A stretch of 45,147 nt of DNA, taken from positions 1-45,147 of the forward strand of contig CAIXBR010000084.1 in assembly GCA_903917735.1 (NCBI GenBank), read 5' to 3'. Below the pieces are notes generated by a model that was given only the letters and a program-made list of their open reading frames with translations, did not search any database and was not told where the DNA came from. Each line of letters starts with the position of its first letter. The stretch's first letter is position 1. Shown here in pieces: positions 8,837 through 16,467 of the stretch. This DNA is from an uncultured Elusimicrobia bacterium (GTDB lineage: Bacteria; Elusimicrobiota; Elusimicrobia; Elusimicrobiales; UBA9959). Position numbers and translations under genes: made by a program.

Positions 8837-8899
8837 ATTTTCTCCTTAAAATTCAAGCACTTTTTAAGTCGCCGTATATTGAGGCTCAGCCTCGATAGA

Positions 8900-9739
8900 T
8901 TAACCGCCGAGGTCATACTCAAGCTCGGACTCTTCAGTAATGTATAGGTCGGAGTTTTTGTAAAGTGAAATATCCACCCCGCGCCTGGCCATGAACTCAA
9001 GAGCTAGCTCCTTGTAGGCCAGCGCGCCGCGGGAACTGGGATCATAAACAAAGATCGGCTGCCCAAAACTGGGGGCCTCCGCCAGGCGCACATTGCGCGG
9101 GATCACTGTCTTATAAAGCCTGTCGCCGTAATACTTCCCGATCTCCCCCTTCACCTGGTTGGCAAGGTTTATACGGGAGTCATACATAGTTATAACCCCG
9201 CCGTCTATTTTAAGCCCGGGATTGATAGCCTGGCGTATCTTTTCCACTGTGTTCATGAAATACGCCAAACCTTCCATAGCGTAATACTCGCACTGCACCG
9301 GTGTAATGACAGAATCGGACGCGTTAAGAGCGTTGACGGTAAGCAGGCCAAGAGAAGGCGGGCAGTCTATGATAATGAATTTGTACATATCCCGGACCTT
9401 CTCAAGCGCGCGCTTAAGCACGGACTCGCGGGAGAATTCACTCACCAGCTCTATCTCCGCCCCCGCCAAATTATGGCTAGTCGGCACTATATCCAGCCAC
9501 TCCACGGAAGTCTGGTGTATAGCCGCTTCCACGGGAGCGCGGCCGCACAGCACGTCGTAAATATTCTTATTGTTCTTTGTAATATCCACTCCCAAGCCGG
9601 AAGTAGTGTTACTTTGGGGGTCAAAATCTATGATTAATGTTTCATAATCGAAAGCGGCAAGTGCCACGGCAAGATTTATAGCCGTAGTCGTCTTTCCCAC
9701 CCCCCCCTTCTGATTCGCTATCGATACTATTTCAGCCAT
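8900..9739 (-). CDS. parA: Chromosome-partitioning ATPase ParA
   Basis: Deviant Walker ATPase that positions the origin region together with ParB. MAEIVSIANQKGGVGKTTTA contains the Walker A motif with its signature lysine; the Walker A' region DFDPQSNTTSGLG and IIIDCPPSLGLLTVNAL follow, with VIPRNVRLAEAPSFGQP further on. The frame is open upstream to 9793, but ATG 9739 is preceded by GGAGC and gives the normal N-terminus at 279 aa. The first parS-like palindrome lies 25-42 bp upstream and may overlap the promoter, which would allow ParB to regulate the operon. Confidence 0.96.
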   Translation of the reverse strand: MAEIVSIANQKGGVGKTTTAINLAVALAAFDYETLIIDFDPQSNTTSGLGVDITKNNKNIYDVLCGRAPVEAAIHQTSVEWLDIVPTSHNLAGAEIELVSEFSRESVLKRALEKVRDMYKFIIIDCPPSLGLLTVNALNASDSVITPVQCEYYAMEGLAYFMNTVEKIRQAINPGLKIDGGVITMYDSRINLANQVKGEIGKYYGDRLYKTVIPRNVRLAEAPSFGQPIFVYDPSSRGALAYKELALEFMARRGVDISLYKNSDLYITEESELEYDLGG

Positions 9740-9763
9740 ATTAGCTCCATTAAGCGGGTTAAA

Positions 9764-9781
9764 TGTTTTCACGTGAAAACA
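9764..9781. promoter_or_regulatory. parS-like palindrome 1
   Basis: TGTTTTCACGTGAAAACA, a perfect 18-bp palindrome. The usual bacterial parS is a 16-bp palindrome built on TTTCACGTGAAA flanked by TG and CA; here each half has one more T or A. It sits just upstream of parA. Confidence 0.85.
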
Positions 9782-10022
9782 AACCCACACCAAAGATATA
9801 GTTATTCTATTGTTTTCCCACTACCGAGTCAACAACTTCCTGCGAGACTATCTCCGCGTTTTTTTCCGCTCACAGCAAGAACCACCATAACACACTACCC
9901 TCAATGCTTAAAACTCTCTCATTTTGCTATTTTCATAATACCGCTATACACAACCTATCTACGTTTAAATTTTATCACACCGCACCTGCTTCTCCGCTTG
10001 GAGAGCGTAATGTAGGCCGAAA

Positions 10023-10040
10023 TGTTTTCACGTGAAAACA
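10023..10040. promoter_or_regulatory. parS-like palindrome 2
   Basis: Second identical copy of the 18-bp palindrome, 259 bp from the first, in AT-rich non-coding DNA. The central CACGTG with flanking TTT/AAA is the ParB recognition core. Confidence 0.85.
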
Positions 10041-10204
10041 TTAGCATTAAACTATATGGTAAGCGACAAGAATCTAGCCCAACCCACCATCCATACCTGA
10101 ATATTCCTACAGTAAAAAAATATTTTGGCCGATTAACCATCATATTGAAAACAGCCGACAGGAGACAGCGCACAACCACCACCGCACCAATGGCGAATAT
10201 GCAG

Positions 10205-10237
10205 ATAATAAAAGAGCCCCGGGGCTTTACCCGAGGC
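10205..10237 (-). terminator. Rho-independent terminator between the DUF2089 gene and parA
   Basis: On the minus strand GCCTCGGG pairs with CCCGGGGC (8 bp, one G-U) around a short loop and is followed by TCTTTTATTATC. It would stop transcripts coming from the DUF2089 region before they reach parA, making parAB an independent operon. Confidence 0.65.
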
Positions 10238-10270
10238 CTAGATCTCTTCATGGTGTTTTTGGCAAGGAAT

Positions 10271-10288
10271 TGTTTTCACGTGAAAACA
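10271..10288. promoter_or_regulatory. parS-like palindrome 3
   Basis: Third identical copy, 248 bp from the second. Three perfect copies within 525 bp next to parAB make chance very unlikely. Spacings of 259 and 248 bp are similar. Confidence 0.85.
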
Positions 10289-10378
10289 ATCATAAAACAC
10301 AGGAGACAGGATTCCGCCTTCCACAGAAGTCCTTCCTTATATATAGAGGCAGTATCCGCGAATAAGCACACACTTGCT

Positions 10379-10755
10379 TCAGACGCTCTCCCCCTCCAGC
10401 TCCCTCAACAAGCCTATAGCCTCCTGGGCGCTTATTTCATTTCTCTCCTGCCCTTTAACCACCTCAAAACTCCGCCTCTTCGCCTCAGCCTGCAGGCTGT
10501 CCAGGCCCAACTTATCCAGCAAAGCCCTCAATCTGGATTTAACGGTTGGATATGAAACACCCAACAACTTCTCCATTTCTTTAATACTCCCCTGGCGGTC
10601 AGAAAGACCTTTAATAGATTTTCATCTTCCGGGTCCAAAACCGCAAAAGCCGGGATTTCAAAAACCCCCCAAACTATTGTTTTACATTTAGAGCAACTAA
10701 GCGCAGCCACCAGGAGTTTACCACTACAAGACGGACATTCTCTAGGAATATCCAT
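10379..10755 (-). pseudogene. DUF2089-family gene with a one-base frameshift
   Basis: The first frame (from ATG 10755) reads MDIPRECPSCSGKLLVAALS with two CxxC zinc-ribbon pairs, then FEIPAFAVLDPEDENLLKVFLTARG. The family continues with a helix-turn-helix, and exactly that is found in the next frame: SIKEMEKLLGVSYPTVKSRL, then RALLDKLGL. The frames join at a run of four C (plus strand, 10589-10592); one more base would restore a normal protein of about 125 aa (RGS at the joint). Either a real 1-nt deletion, a sequencing error in a homopolymer, or programmed frameshifting. DUF2089 proteins are small putative DNA-binding regulators. There is no clear ribosome binding site, and the start is uncertain. 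Confidence 0.75.
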
Positions 10756-10848
10756 ATTATTAATATATATTGTTTTTATTAACATTTAAGCCGGAAGCAT
10801 TGAAATACATTAGAATAAGCCAACCTAAAAGTAGCAGTTGCAGCTTTC

Positions 10849-10956
10849 CGCCCACATAGCGGGCGCCCTGAGGGAGGAATACACCCCCTTGGGCCTGGCG
10901 CGCATAACGCTTGGCCCTCGCCCCGACCAGCGGGGCATCCTGCAGAATATTTCTGC
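10849..10956. other. Cluster of five consecutive hairpins, possible structured RNA
   Basis: Within a 380-bp gap (10786-11165) that holds no credible gene, a GC-rich island folds into five adjacent stem-loops: CGCCC/GGGCG (10849-10865), AGGGAGG/CCCCCTT with one mismatch (10871-10890), GGGCC/GGCCC with an inner GCG/CGC (10891-10917), GCCCCG/CGGGGC (10920-10936) and GCAGAA/TTCTGC (10942-10956). The stems read on either strand, so direction is unknown. I could not match it to tmRNA, RNase P, SRP or 6S RNA. A cluster of REP-like elements is an alternative. Confidence 0.45.
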
Positions 10957-11165
10957 TCCCTGACTTATCCAAGTAAAATATGATGAACAACAGGATTCAG
11001 GCTAACAAATCGCGACCTGAGCAATACTTCTTAACCGGGCAGAAGTAGGAACAAATGCGGCTCCGCACATGCCCAAACCACTTCATGGTGTTTTCATAGA
11101 ACAAAAATCTACTAGGCAAAGATTCGCGCCACAAGCCAACCCAACGCGAAAAACCGGCAAAAGAT

Positions 11166-11429
11166 TCAATCCCACCCCATGGAACTCATTTCCTCGTCGG
11201 AATCACGGGTTTCGATATTTTTAACAAGGGGGGGGGCTAAAATCGCCCGGCGAGGAGGCGGGGGGGCCGCGGGAGCAAGCGCCCGCTGCACTTCTGCGGC
11301 CGATATCGCCCAATTTCTGCCAAAACGCAGCGCTGCTATCCTGCCGGACTTAACTTTTTTAAAAACAGCTATCCGGCTGACACCGAGCAAAGCGGCAGCT
11401 TCCGGGATAGAATAATATTCCCTGGCCAT
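11166..11429 (-). CDS. Small excisionase/MerR-type helix-turn-helix protein (87 aa)
   Basis: Residues 1-50 (YYSIPEAAALLGVSRIAVFK, then KVKSGRIAALRFGRNWAIS and EVQRAL) form the HTH_17 winged helix found in excisionase-like DNA-binding proteins. A Pro/Ala linker (APAAPPPPRR) leads to an acidic tail ending SDEEMSSMGWD. The start codon at 11429 is directly overlapped upstream by paired TGTTAAC boxes that also span the ribosome binding site (AGG), suggesting autoregulation. No integrase is nearby, so a plain transcription factor is more likely than a phage excisionase. Its role is unknown. Confidence 0.75.
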   Translation of the reverse strand: MAREYYSIPEAAALLGVSRIAVFKKVKSGRIAALRFGRNWAISAAEVQRALAPAAPPPPRRAILAPPLVKNIETRDSDEEMSSMGWD

Positions 11430-11430
11430 A

Positions 11431-11448
11431 TGTTAACCTATGTTAACA
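11431..11448. promoter_or_regulatory. Putative operator, TGTTAAC pair 1
   Basis: TGTTAACCTATGTTAACA: two TGTTAAC boxes 10 bp apart, forming an 18-bp near-palindrome (one mismatched pair) immediately before the start codon of the helix-turn-helix gene. Binding here would block its translation start and probably its promoter. Confidence 0.6.
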
Positions 11449-11524
11449 GATATTACTAAAGAAAGCAAGACAAAAACATTAACCAAAAACATTAACCACC
11501 ATAAAAAAAGCGTAACAGGTTATG

Positions 11525-11542
11525 TGTTAACACATGTTAACA
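11525..11542. promoter_or_regulatory. Putative operator, TGTTAAC pair 2
   Basis: TGTTAACACATGTTAACA: the same arrangement, again 10 bp spacing, 94 bp from pair 1 (about nine helical turns). Two related CATTAACC strings lie between the pairs at about 11477-11497. The site lies between the divergently placed helix-turn-helix gene and the plus-strand SDR gene and could control both. Confidence 0.6.
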
Positions 11543-11617
11543 ACCAACAAATCATAGATTAAAAAAACCGACACCCCGCCGGTTAAGCGGGACAGCCAAA
11601 ACCAGCCGGAAAATTTA

Positions 11618-11623
11618 TATACT
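11618..11623 (+). promoter_or_regulatory. Possible -10 element of the SDR/kdsC operon
   Basis: TATACT lies 12 bp before ATG 11636. There is no convincing Shine-Dalgarno sequence, so the transcript could be leaderless. No clear -35 is seen. Confidence 0.35.
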
Positions 11624-11635
11624 ATTTATCTTAAT

Positions 11636-12628
11636 ATGAGGATACTAATATTAGGCGGGACCAGTTTTTTCGGCAGGGAAACAGCTATACGGTTGTGCAA
11701 GGCCGGAAACGAAGTGACGGTTTTTTCACGCCGGGCGCCGGTGGACGGACTGCCGCTGGATATACGCCAGACGCGGGGGGACCGCACCGTCGAGATAGAC
11801 CTATCCCGCATGGCCCTTGAGCCCTGGGACGCCATAATAGACAACATCTGCTACACGGCCGAGGACGCGCAGAAAGCCATACGGGTATTCAACGGACGAA
11901 CCGGACTCTACGTTTACACCTCTTCCGCCTCCGTATATTCGGTATTGGAAGGCTCCTCCTCCCCGTTCAGGGAAAAACAGACGGAGTTGCTGCAGTTAAA
12001 ACCGCAACTTAAGGAAAAATACGCCTACGGCCTGGGCAAATACGCGGCGGAGCGGGAATTTCTGAAAGCTTTTCTAGAGAAACGATTCCCAGCAGTAATA
12101 ATGCGCCCGCCCGTAGTAATAGGCCCGAACGACCACACCCTGCGCGCCTACTCGTACTGGCTGCGTCTGGCCGACGGAGGGCCGCTCTTCCTGCCGGGCT
12201 TCGCCTTCAGCAACCGATTTATTTTTTCTAAAGATCTGGCCCGCGCCATTGAAACATTGGTCTCCGCACAGGCGCCGCAGGGGCAAGCCTATAACTTCGG
12301 CGATTCGCAAACCATGACGCTTGACGATTTCGCCAAACTTTCGGCACGCATACTGCACAGGGAAGCCGATATCCTTTACCCTGATTACGCCTGGCTGAAG
12401 ACTAACGGCTTCAACTTCGAGGCCTCGCCGTTCTCAATGGGGGGGGATTTCGTACTTGATATCACAAAAGCCGAAAAAGAGCTGGACTGGACCTCCACCC
12501 CGGCGGCCGCCTGGCTGGAAGAAACCATCAACTGGTACCTGCTCAGCTACACCGGGCCGGCCCCAAAAAATTACGCAGGGCGCAAGCTGGAGTTTGAACT
12601 GGCGAAGAAATGGATAATGAAACTATGA
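11636..12628 (+). CDS. NAD-dependent epimerase/dehydratase family protein (extended SDR, 330 aa)
   Basis: An extended short-chain dehydrogenase fold: the N-terminal Rossmann motif is MRILILGGTSFFGRE (GGTxFxG variant, common in nucleoside-diphosphate-sugar epimerase-like proteins). The active-site region has YTSSASVY with a serine and KYAYGLGKYAAE with a YxxxK (YGLGK). RPPVVIGPND and the C-terminal substrate domain follow. The substrate is probably a nucleotide sugar or a related metabolite; the exact reaction cannot be told. The stop overlaps the start of the KdsC-like gene by 19 bp, suggesting coupling in envelope sugar metabolism. ATG 11636 gives a normal N-terminus. Confidence 0.8.
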   Translation: MRILILGGTSFFGRETAIRLCKAGNEVTVFSRRAPVDGLPLDIRQTRGDRTVEIDLSRMALEPWDAIIDNICYTAEDAQKAIRVFNGRTGLYVYTSSASVYSVLEGSSSPFREKQTELLQLKPQLKEKYAYGLGKYAAEREFLKAFLEKRFPAVIMRPPVVIGPNDHTLRAYSYWLRLADGGPLFLPGFAFSNRFIFSKDLARAIETLVSAQAPQGQAYNFGDSQTMTLDDFAKLSARILHREADILYPDYAWLKTNGFNFEASPFSMGGDFVLDITKAEKELDWTSTPAAAWLEETINWYLLSYTGPAPKNYAGRKLEFELAKKWIMKL

Positions 12629-13236
12629 CCACAACCGACCAAAACAACGCGGAACGCGCTAAAAAGATAAAGATATTCCTTATGGACGTGGACGGGGTGC
12701 TTACCGACGGAAAAATGTATTACATACCCGGAAAAGGGAAAGAAATGGTCGAATTCAAGGCCTTCCACTCGTTGGACGGCATAGGCCTGCGCCTGCTGAA
12801 CCAGTTCGGCATAGCAACCGGGGTAATAACCGGCCGAGAATCCCCCGGCACGGAGGAACGGGCCAAAGGGCTGGGTATGAGCTACGCCTACCAGGGTTTT
12901 CTCTCCAAGCTGGACCCGCTGCAGCGGATACTCTCCGCTACTGGGCTGAAACCGGAGAACGTGGCCTACATGGGCGACGACTGGACCGATATTCCAGTAC
13001 TTAAAAAAGCCGGCCTGGCCTGCGCACCGCACAACGCGCTGGACGAAGTTAAGGGGGTTTCGCATTTAGTTACCGCCAAGGACGGCGGCATGGGCGCGGT
13101 GCGCCAAGTCTGCGATTTCATATTAAAAAGCCAGGGGCACTGGCGCACAGTGATGGGCTATGTGGAAAGCGCGCATTGGCCGCCCATAATAAAAACGCCC
13201 ATGAAGATAGTGCGCTACTCGAAGGGGGGAAAATGA
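12610..13236 (+). CDS. kdsC: KdsC-like HAD phosphatase (3-deoxy-manno-octulosonate 8-phosphate phosphatase family)
   Basis: Single-domain HAD phosphatase of the KdsC/YrbI type without a cap domain. Motif I is FLMDVDGVLTDGKMYY (both catalytic aspartates), motif II GVITGRES, the lysine motif is in the SKLDP region, and motif IV is YMGDDWTDIPVLK. KdsC releases phosphate from KDO-8-phosphate in lipopolysaccharide core synthesis; close relatives act on neuraminate or other nonulosonate phosphates, so the substrate is inferred. The C-terminus is about 30 residues longer than usual (HWRTVMGYVESAHWPPIIKT). The start at 12610 overlaps the SDR gene; ATG 12625 is an alternative. Confidence 0.8.
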   Translation: MDNETMTTTDQNNAERAKKIKIFLMDVDGVLTDGKMYYIPGKGKEMVEFKAFHSLDGIGLRLLNQFGIATGVITGRESPGTEERAKGLGMSYAYQGFLSKLDPLQRILSATGLKPENVAYMGDDWTDIPVLKKAGLACAPHNALDEVKGVSHLVTAKDGGMGAVRQVCDFILKSQGHWRTVMGYVESAHWPPIIKTPMKIVRYSKGGK

Positions 13237-13685
13237 AATATATACTGATGGCCGTCCTGGCCCTGGGCGGCGCCGGCGCCGCCCGCGCGGCTTACGAGGA
13301 CGACGGGCTTTCGGAAGCCGCGATTTCCACGGACTCAGCCAAAAACGGCGACGAAGAAGAGGAGCAGCCGCTGATACAGGAGAACGACGAGGACTTGGCC
13401 GCTTTTGTCACCGATTACATACGCAAGGACATACAGCTCAAGGGAGCCTTCCTGCTAGAAAGCAAGAGCGAAAAAAAGATCCTCAAACTCGGGCTGGTTT
13501 CGGTGGAGCCAAAGGCTGAAAATGGCGAGGGCGGCGAAAAGAAAGTGACCGCCGTCTTCAAGGATACCACCGGGAAGAAGTTTACCGCCGTTTTTCACCT
13601 GCAGAACGGCTCCTGGGGCGGCCTGGATATTTTCAAGCTTGAGCTGAAAGGCGCGCCGCACGCTCCCGCCGCCCAAAAAAAGTAG
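13233..13685 (+). CDS. Small acidic secreted protein (150 aa)
   Basis: ATG 13233 overlaps the stop of the kdsC-like gene (ATGA) and follows GGGGGGAAA, so it is preferred over an upstream in-frame start. MKYILMAVLALGGAGAARAA is a signal peptide. The mature part begins with a very acidic stretch (NGDEEEEQPLIQENDEDLA) and then about 90 residues of alternating strands (KILKLGLVSVEP, KKVTAVFKDTTGKKFTAVFH), a small beta-fold. No known domain. Translational coupling and the CcdA-like gene 9 bp downstream suggest an envelope role. Confidence 0.75.
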   Translation: MKYILMAVLALGGAGAARAAYEDDGLSEAAISTDSAKNGDEEEEQPLIQENDEDLAAFVTDYIRKDIQLKGAFLLESKSEKKILKLGLVSVEPKAENGEGGEKKVTAVFKDTTGKKFTAVFHLQNGSWGGLDIFKLELKGAPHAPAAQKK

Positions 13686-13694
13686 GAAAGATCC

Positions 13695-14378
13695 ATGGGA
13701 CAATTCCTGACGGCTTTCGGCGCTGGCGTCATGTCTTTCTTTTCGCCGTGCATATTGCCACTGCTTCCGGCCTACCTTTCCATGCTGTCCGGTTTTTCAG
13801 CTTCCGAAATAGTCAAAGGCGACGCAAAAGTGGTCACGCGCAGGGTGGTGGGCCGCGCCGGGATCTTTATAGCCGGCTTTACGCTTACCTTCTGCCTGAT
13901 GGGAGCAGCCGCCTCCGGCATAGGCGGGCTGCTGGCCGCGCACAAGGACGCGCTGATAAAGGTTTTCGGGGTGCTGATGGTCCTTCTGGGCGTGCACATG
14001 ACCGGGATCTTCAACCTGCCTTTCCTCAACTACGAAAAACGCTTTTTTAAGCGCACCGTAACGCATGGACCGCACGGAGCGTTCCTTATGGGGTTCGCCT
14101 TCGCGCTAGGCTGGTCGCCTTGCATAGGGCCAATACTAGCCGTGATACTAGGCATGGCGGCCGCGGCGGGCACGGCGGGCAAAGGCGTGGCACTGCTGGC
14201 TGCCTACTCGGCCGGCATGGCGCTGCCGCTGCTGGCCGCGGCTTTCCTTACGGCCAGGTTCTTCGCCTTTGTGGCGCGCTTTAAGGGCGCCATGCGCTAT
14301 GTTGAAATAGCCGCGGGCGTAGTGCTGGCCGCGGCGGGCGTGCTGCTGTTCCTGGACAAGCTGATGTTCGTGATATAA
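13695..14378 (+). CDS. ccdA: CcdA-like cytochrome c biogenesis/thiol-disulfide transporter
   Basis: Six hydrophobic segments in 227 residues. The start GVMSFFSPCILPLLPAYLS and the repeat-related GWSPCIGPILAVILG each carry the conserved Pro-Cys pair of the DsbD/CcdA membrane domain, which passes electrons from cytoplasmic thioredoxin to periplasmic thiols. No periplasmic thioredoxin domain is attached, so it is the short CcdA type. It is last in the plus-strand operon; the preceding secreted protein has no cysteine, so it is not an obvious partner. A GATCC spacer with AGGAAAGA precedes the ATG. Confidence 0.88.
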   Translation: MGQFLTAFGAGVMSFFSPCILPLLPAYLSMLSGFSASEIVKGDAKVVTRRVVGRAGIFIAGFTLTFCLMGAAASGIGGLLAAHKDALIKVFGVLMVLLGVHMTGIFNLPFLNYEKRFFKRTVTHGPHGAFLMGFAFALGWSPCIGPILAVILGMAAAAGTAGKGVALLAAYSAGMALPLLAAAFLTARFFAFVARFKGAMRYVEIAAGVVLAAAGVLLFLDKLMFVI

Positions 14379-15224
14379 CTAAGGGTTGGCGCGCTCGTTC
14401 ACTTCCTTAACGTCCACCTGCTCCGCTCCGGAGCTGGTAAACCGGAAGCGGCGCTTTTTAAGTATCGTGTCGCGGTAATAATCCACTTTCTCGTCGTACA
14501 CCATCTTCCCTTCCCAAAGCTCGAATTCTTCCCCGCCGGAGCTGACTACCCTCGGGATAAGGTTGTTTTTCGTCTTGATAAGGCCGCGCCAGGCCTCGCT
14601 GCCGTCTTTTTCAAAAACCGACACCTTATAGGAATCCTTCCCGGCGGAAAAAACCGCCACGAGCCGGGCCCCGTCACCGGAAAGCTTCAGCCCGGAGACC
14701 CTTTCTTTGAATTTCTTTTTCCAGAGAAGGCTTCCGCTTTCGGAATTAAAAACATAGAGAGCGCCGCCCTGTCCCGGGTCAGCTCCCAGGGCGTAGACCG
14801 AATAATCCCCGGAGAAATCCTCTCCGGAAGGGCCTACCATGCGCACGTCGTGCGTGGCCAGCACCTTCCCCGCGGAATTGTAGATAACCATGTCGGTTAT
14901 AGTAACCGACTGGCTCCAGAAACCGTTAAGCGCGAAAAGTCGGCGGCCGTCGCCGGAGATGGTCACTGAGAAAGGGGCGCGCCTTGTTTCAAAAACAGAG
15001 AGTTTCTTGCCGGAGGCGGAACGGAACTCCAGCCGGGCGCGGCCGCCGCCGCCGGAGGCGCTGTAGTCGACTTTAACATGGTAAGCCTTATTGGCGGAAA
15101 TGAATTCCCGGCTTTCAGCTTCGAACTTCGGAGCCCGCGCCCTGCTTTCCGCGCCATCGTCTCCGGCGCAGAAAGCGCTCCCAGGAAGGAGCGCCAGAAT
15201 GGAAAACAGGAATATCTTTTTCAT
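14379..15224 (-). CDS. Secreted beta-propeller-like protein of unknown function (281 aa)
   Basis: ATG 15224 overlaps the pyrE stop by one base (TGATG) and starts a good signal peptide (MKKIFLFSILALLPGSAFCA), so it is preferred over an upstream in-frame codon. The mature part has repeated beta-units with SGDGRRLFALNG, SGDYSVYALG, GGALYVFNSESGSLLWKKKF and LSGDGARLVAVFS, typical of a WD40/PQQ-like propeller with about five visible blades. It is convergent with the ccdA-like gene, its stop abutting that gene's stop. Presence behind pyrE probably reflects shared transcription, not shared function. Confidence 0.75.
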   Translation of the reverse strand: MKKIFLFSILALLPGSAFCAGDDGAESRARAPKFEAESREFISANKAYHVKVDYSASGGGGRARLEFRSASGKKLSVFETRRAPFSVTISGDGRRLFALNGFWSQSVTITDMVIYNSAGKVLATHDVRMVGPSGEDFSGDYSVYALGADPGQGGALYVFNSESGSLLWKKKFKERVSGLKLSGDGARLVAVFSAGKDSYKVSVFEKDGSEAWRGLIKTKNNLIPRVVSSGGEEFELWEGKMVYDEKVDYYRDTILKKRRFRFTSSGAEQVDVKEVNERANP

Positions 15225-15793
15225 CAGAACTTGCGCGAACCGGGCTTCACTACCAGCGACCCGGCGCGGCAAAGCGGGCAGGCTTCTGCGGGCAGGGCCG
15301 TCAGCTCCAGCTTAAGCAGGCTGAGCGAGGGAAAAGGGAGGGTTTTAGCGCCCATACGGTTTATTACGGACATGGCGCCTACAACCTTTGCTCCAAGTGC
15401 CTCGGCCTGAGCCGAAGTTTCAAGCGTGGATTTGCCGGTGGTAAAAACGTCCTCAACTATTATCAGCCGCGCGCCTTTCGCCAGCGAAAAGCCGCGGCGC
15501 AGGGTCATTATGTTGTTCTCCCGCTCGGTAAAGATGAAATCCACGCCGAAAGCGCGGGCCACCTCGTGGCCTATTATCAGGCCGCCCATGGCCGGGGAAA
15601 GGATAATGTCGGGCCTGGGCCCCTGCCAACCGGCCACCAGCGCCGCACCCATCTCGCCGGCGCGCGCCGGGGTCTTAAGCGCCAATGCGCACTGCACATA
15701 ATTCGGGCTGTGCAGGCCGGAAGAAAGCAGGAAATGCCCCTCAAGGAAAGCGCCTGAAGCCGAAAGGTAATCTTTCAGTTCCGTTTCGTTCAT
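15224..15793 (-). CDS. pyrE: Orotate phosphoribosyltransferase
   Basis: Converts orotate and PRPP to orotidine 5'-phosphate. The PRPP-binding motif is LIIVEDVFTTGKSTLE (many family members have TTGGS). LSPAMGGLIIGHEVARAFGV is also typical. The C-terminus CPLCRAGSLVVKPGSRKF matches the extended form known from several phyla. Length 189 aa. Its start overlaps the pyrF stop by 4 bp, so both are translationally coupled, and the propeller-like gene follows with a one-base overlap. Confidence 0.93.
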   Translation of the reverse strand: MNETELKDYLSASGAFLEGHFLLSSGLHSPNYVQCALALKTPARAGEMGAALVAGWQGPRPDIILSPAMGGLIIGHEVARAFGVDFIFTERENNIMTLRRGFSLAKGARLIIVEDVFTTGKSTLETSAQAEALGAKVVGAMSVINRMGAKTLPFPSLSLLKLELTALPAEACPLCRAGSLVVKPGSRKF

Positions 15794-16467
15794 TTCAGGT
15801 CCTCAAGAATAGCTTCCACCGCGGCGGCCGGGTCTTTGGCCGCTATAATGGGCCGGCCCACTACGATAAAATCAGCGCCGGCAGCCTTCGCTTGGGCGGG
15901 GGTAACCGCGCGCTTCTGGTCGTCCCCCAGGGCGGCGGGCCTTATGCCGGGGGTTATAAGCTTAAGATCGGCGCCGTGAATGGCCTTCAGCCGGTGCGCC
16001 TCGAGGGGGGAACAGACCACCCCGTCCGCCCCGTTCTCAAGGCCAATGGCGGCCAACAGCTTCACCGTCTTGTCTATACCGCCGCGGAAACCTGACCTGA
16101 AAAGAGTATATTCGTCGAAGCTGGTAAGAATGGTAATACCCCAAAGCTTCGGCCGCTTCTCAAGCTCCGCGCAGGCCTTCAGCATATCCGCGCCGCCCGA
16201 AAGATGCAGCGACACCGAATAAACCCCCATCGCCGCCGCATGCTTCACCGCGCCCTTCACCGTATTGGGAATATCGTGGAATTTCAGGTCAAGGAAAACC
16301 TTCCCGTCGTGCTTGTGCACCAAATCCACGGCGGCAGGCCCCTCGGCGGTAAAAAGCACTGAGCCCACCTTGAAATACTTAACCTGCCCCTTCAATTTTT
16401 CTATCATGCCCTCCGCGGACTTAAGGCTATCCGTGTCGAGCGCCACAATAAGTTCGGTTTTATGCAT
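15790..16467 (-). CDS. pyrF: Orotidine 5'-phosphate decarboxylase
   Basis: Last step of UMP synthesis. The TIM-barrel starts with LIVALDTDSLKSA and carries the catalytic DLKFHDIPNTVKGA (Asp-x-Lys-x-x-Asp), LHLSGGADML, and the phosphate-binding ITPGIRP and VGRPII near the C-terminus. Length 225 aa is normal for the bacterial type 1 enzyme. It is the first gene of the pyrF-pyrE operon; the promoter must lie in the 120-bp gap to the Pro/Gln/His-repeat gene. Confidence 0.95.
   Translation of the reverse strand: MHKTELIVALDTDSLKSAEGMIEKLKGQVKYFKVGSVLFTAEGPAAVDLVHKHDGKVFLDLKFHDIPNTVKGAVKHAAAMGVYSVSLHLSGGADMLKACAELEKRPKLWGITILTSFDEYTLFRSGFRGGIDKTVKLLAAIGLENGADGVVCSPLEAHRLKAIHGADLKLITPGIRPAALGDDQKRAVTPAQAKAAGADFIVVGRPIIAAKDPAAAVEAILEDLK

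Larger units (their letters stand above)
9782..10378. other. AT-rich gene-free region upstream of parAB
   Basis: About 600 bp with no credible gene. Open frames here cross the palindromes and lack coding character. It contains parS copies 2 and 3 and a minus-strand terminator. The only DnaA-box-like string I see is TTATCACAC near 9971, which lacks one base of TTATCCACA, so an origin cannot be claimed. Confidence 0.6.

Noticed and set aside
9960..10020. Replication origin with DnaA boxes
   Set aside because: Only one imperfect TTATCACAC string; no cluster of TTATCCACA and no dnaA or dnaN nearby.
10022..10555. Plus-strand open frame starting in parS copy 2
   Set aside because: Crosses the palindromes, a terminator and the DUF2089 gene; composition is not protein-like.
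10760..10990. 76-codon minus-strand frame over the hairpin cluster
   Set aside because: The Arg/Gly/Gln-rich translation follows from the GC-rich stems; no ribosome binding site and no family.
11089..11103. Fourth parS-like site (TGTTTTCATAGAACA)
   Set aside because: Lacks the CACGTG core and is not palindromic; only the left half resembles the other three.
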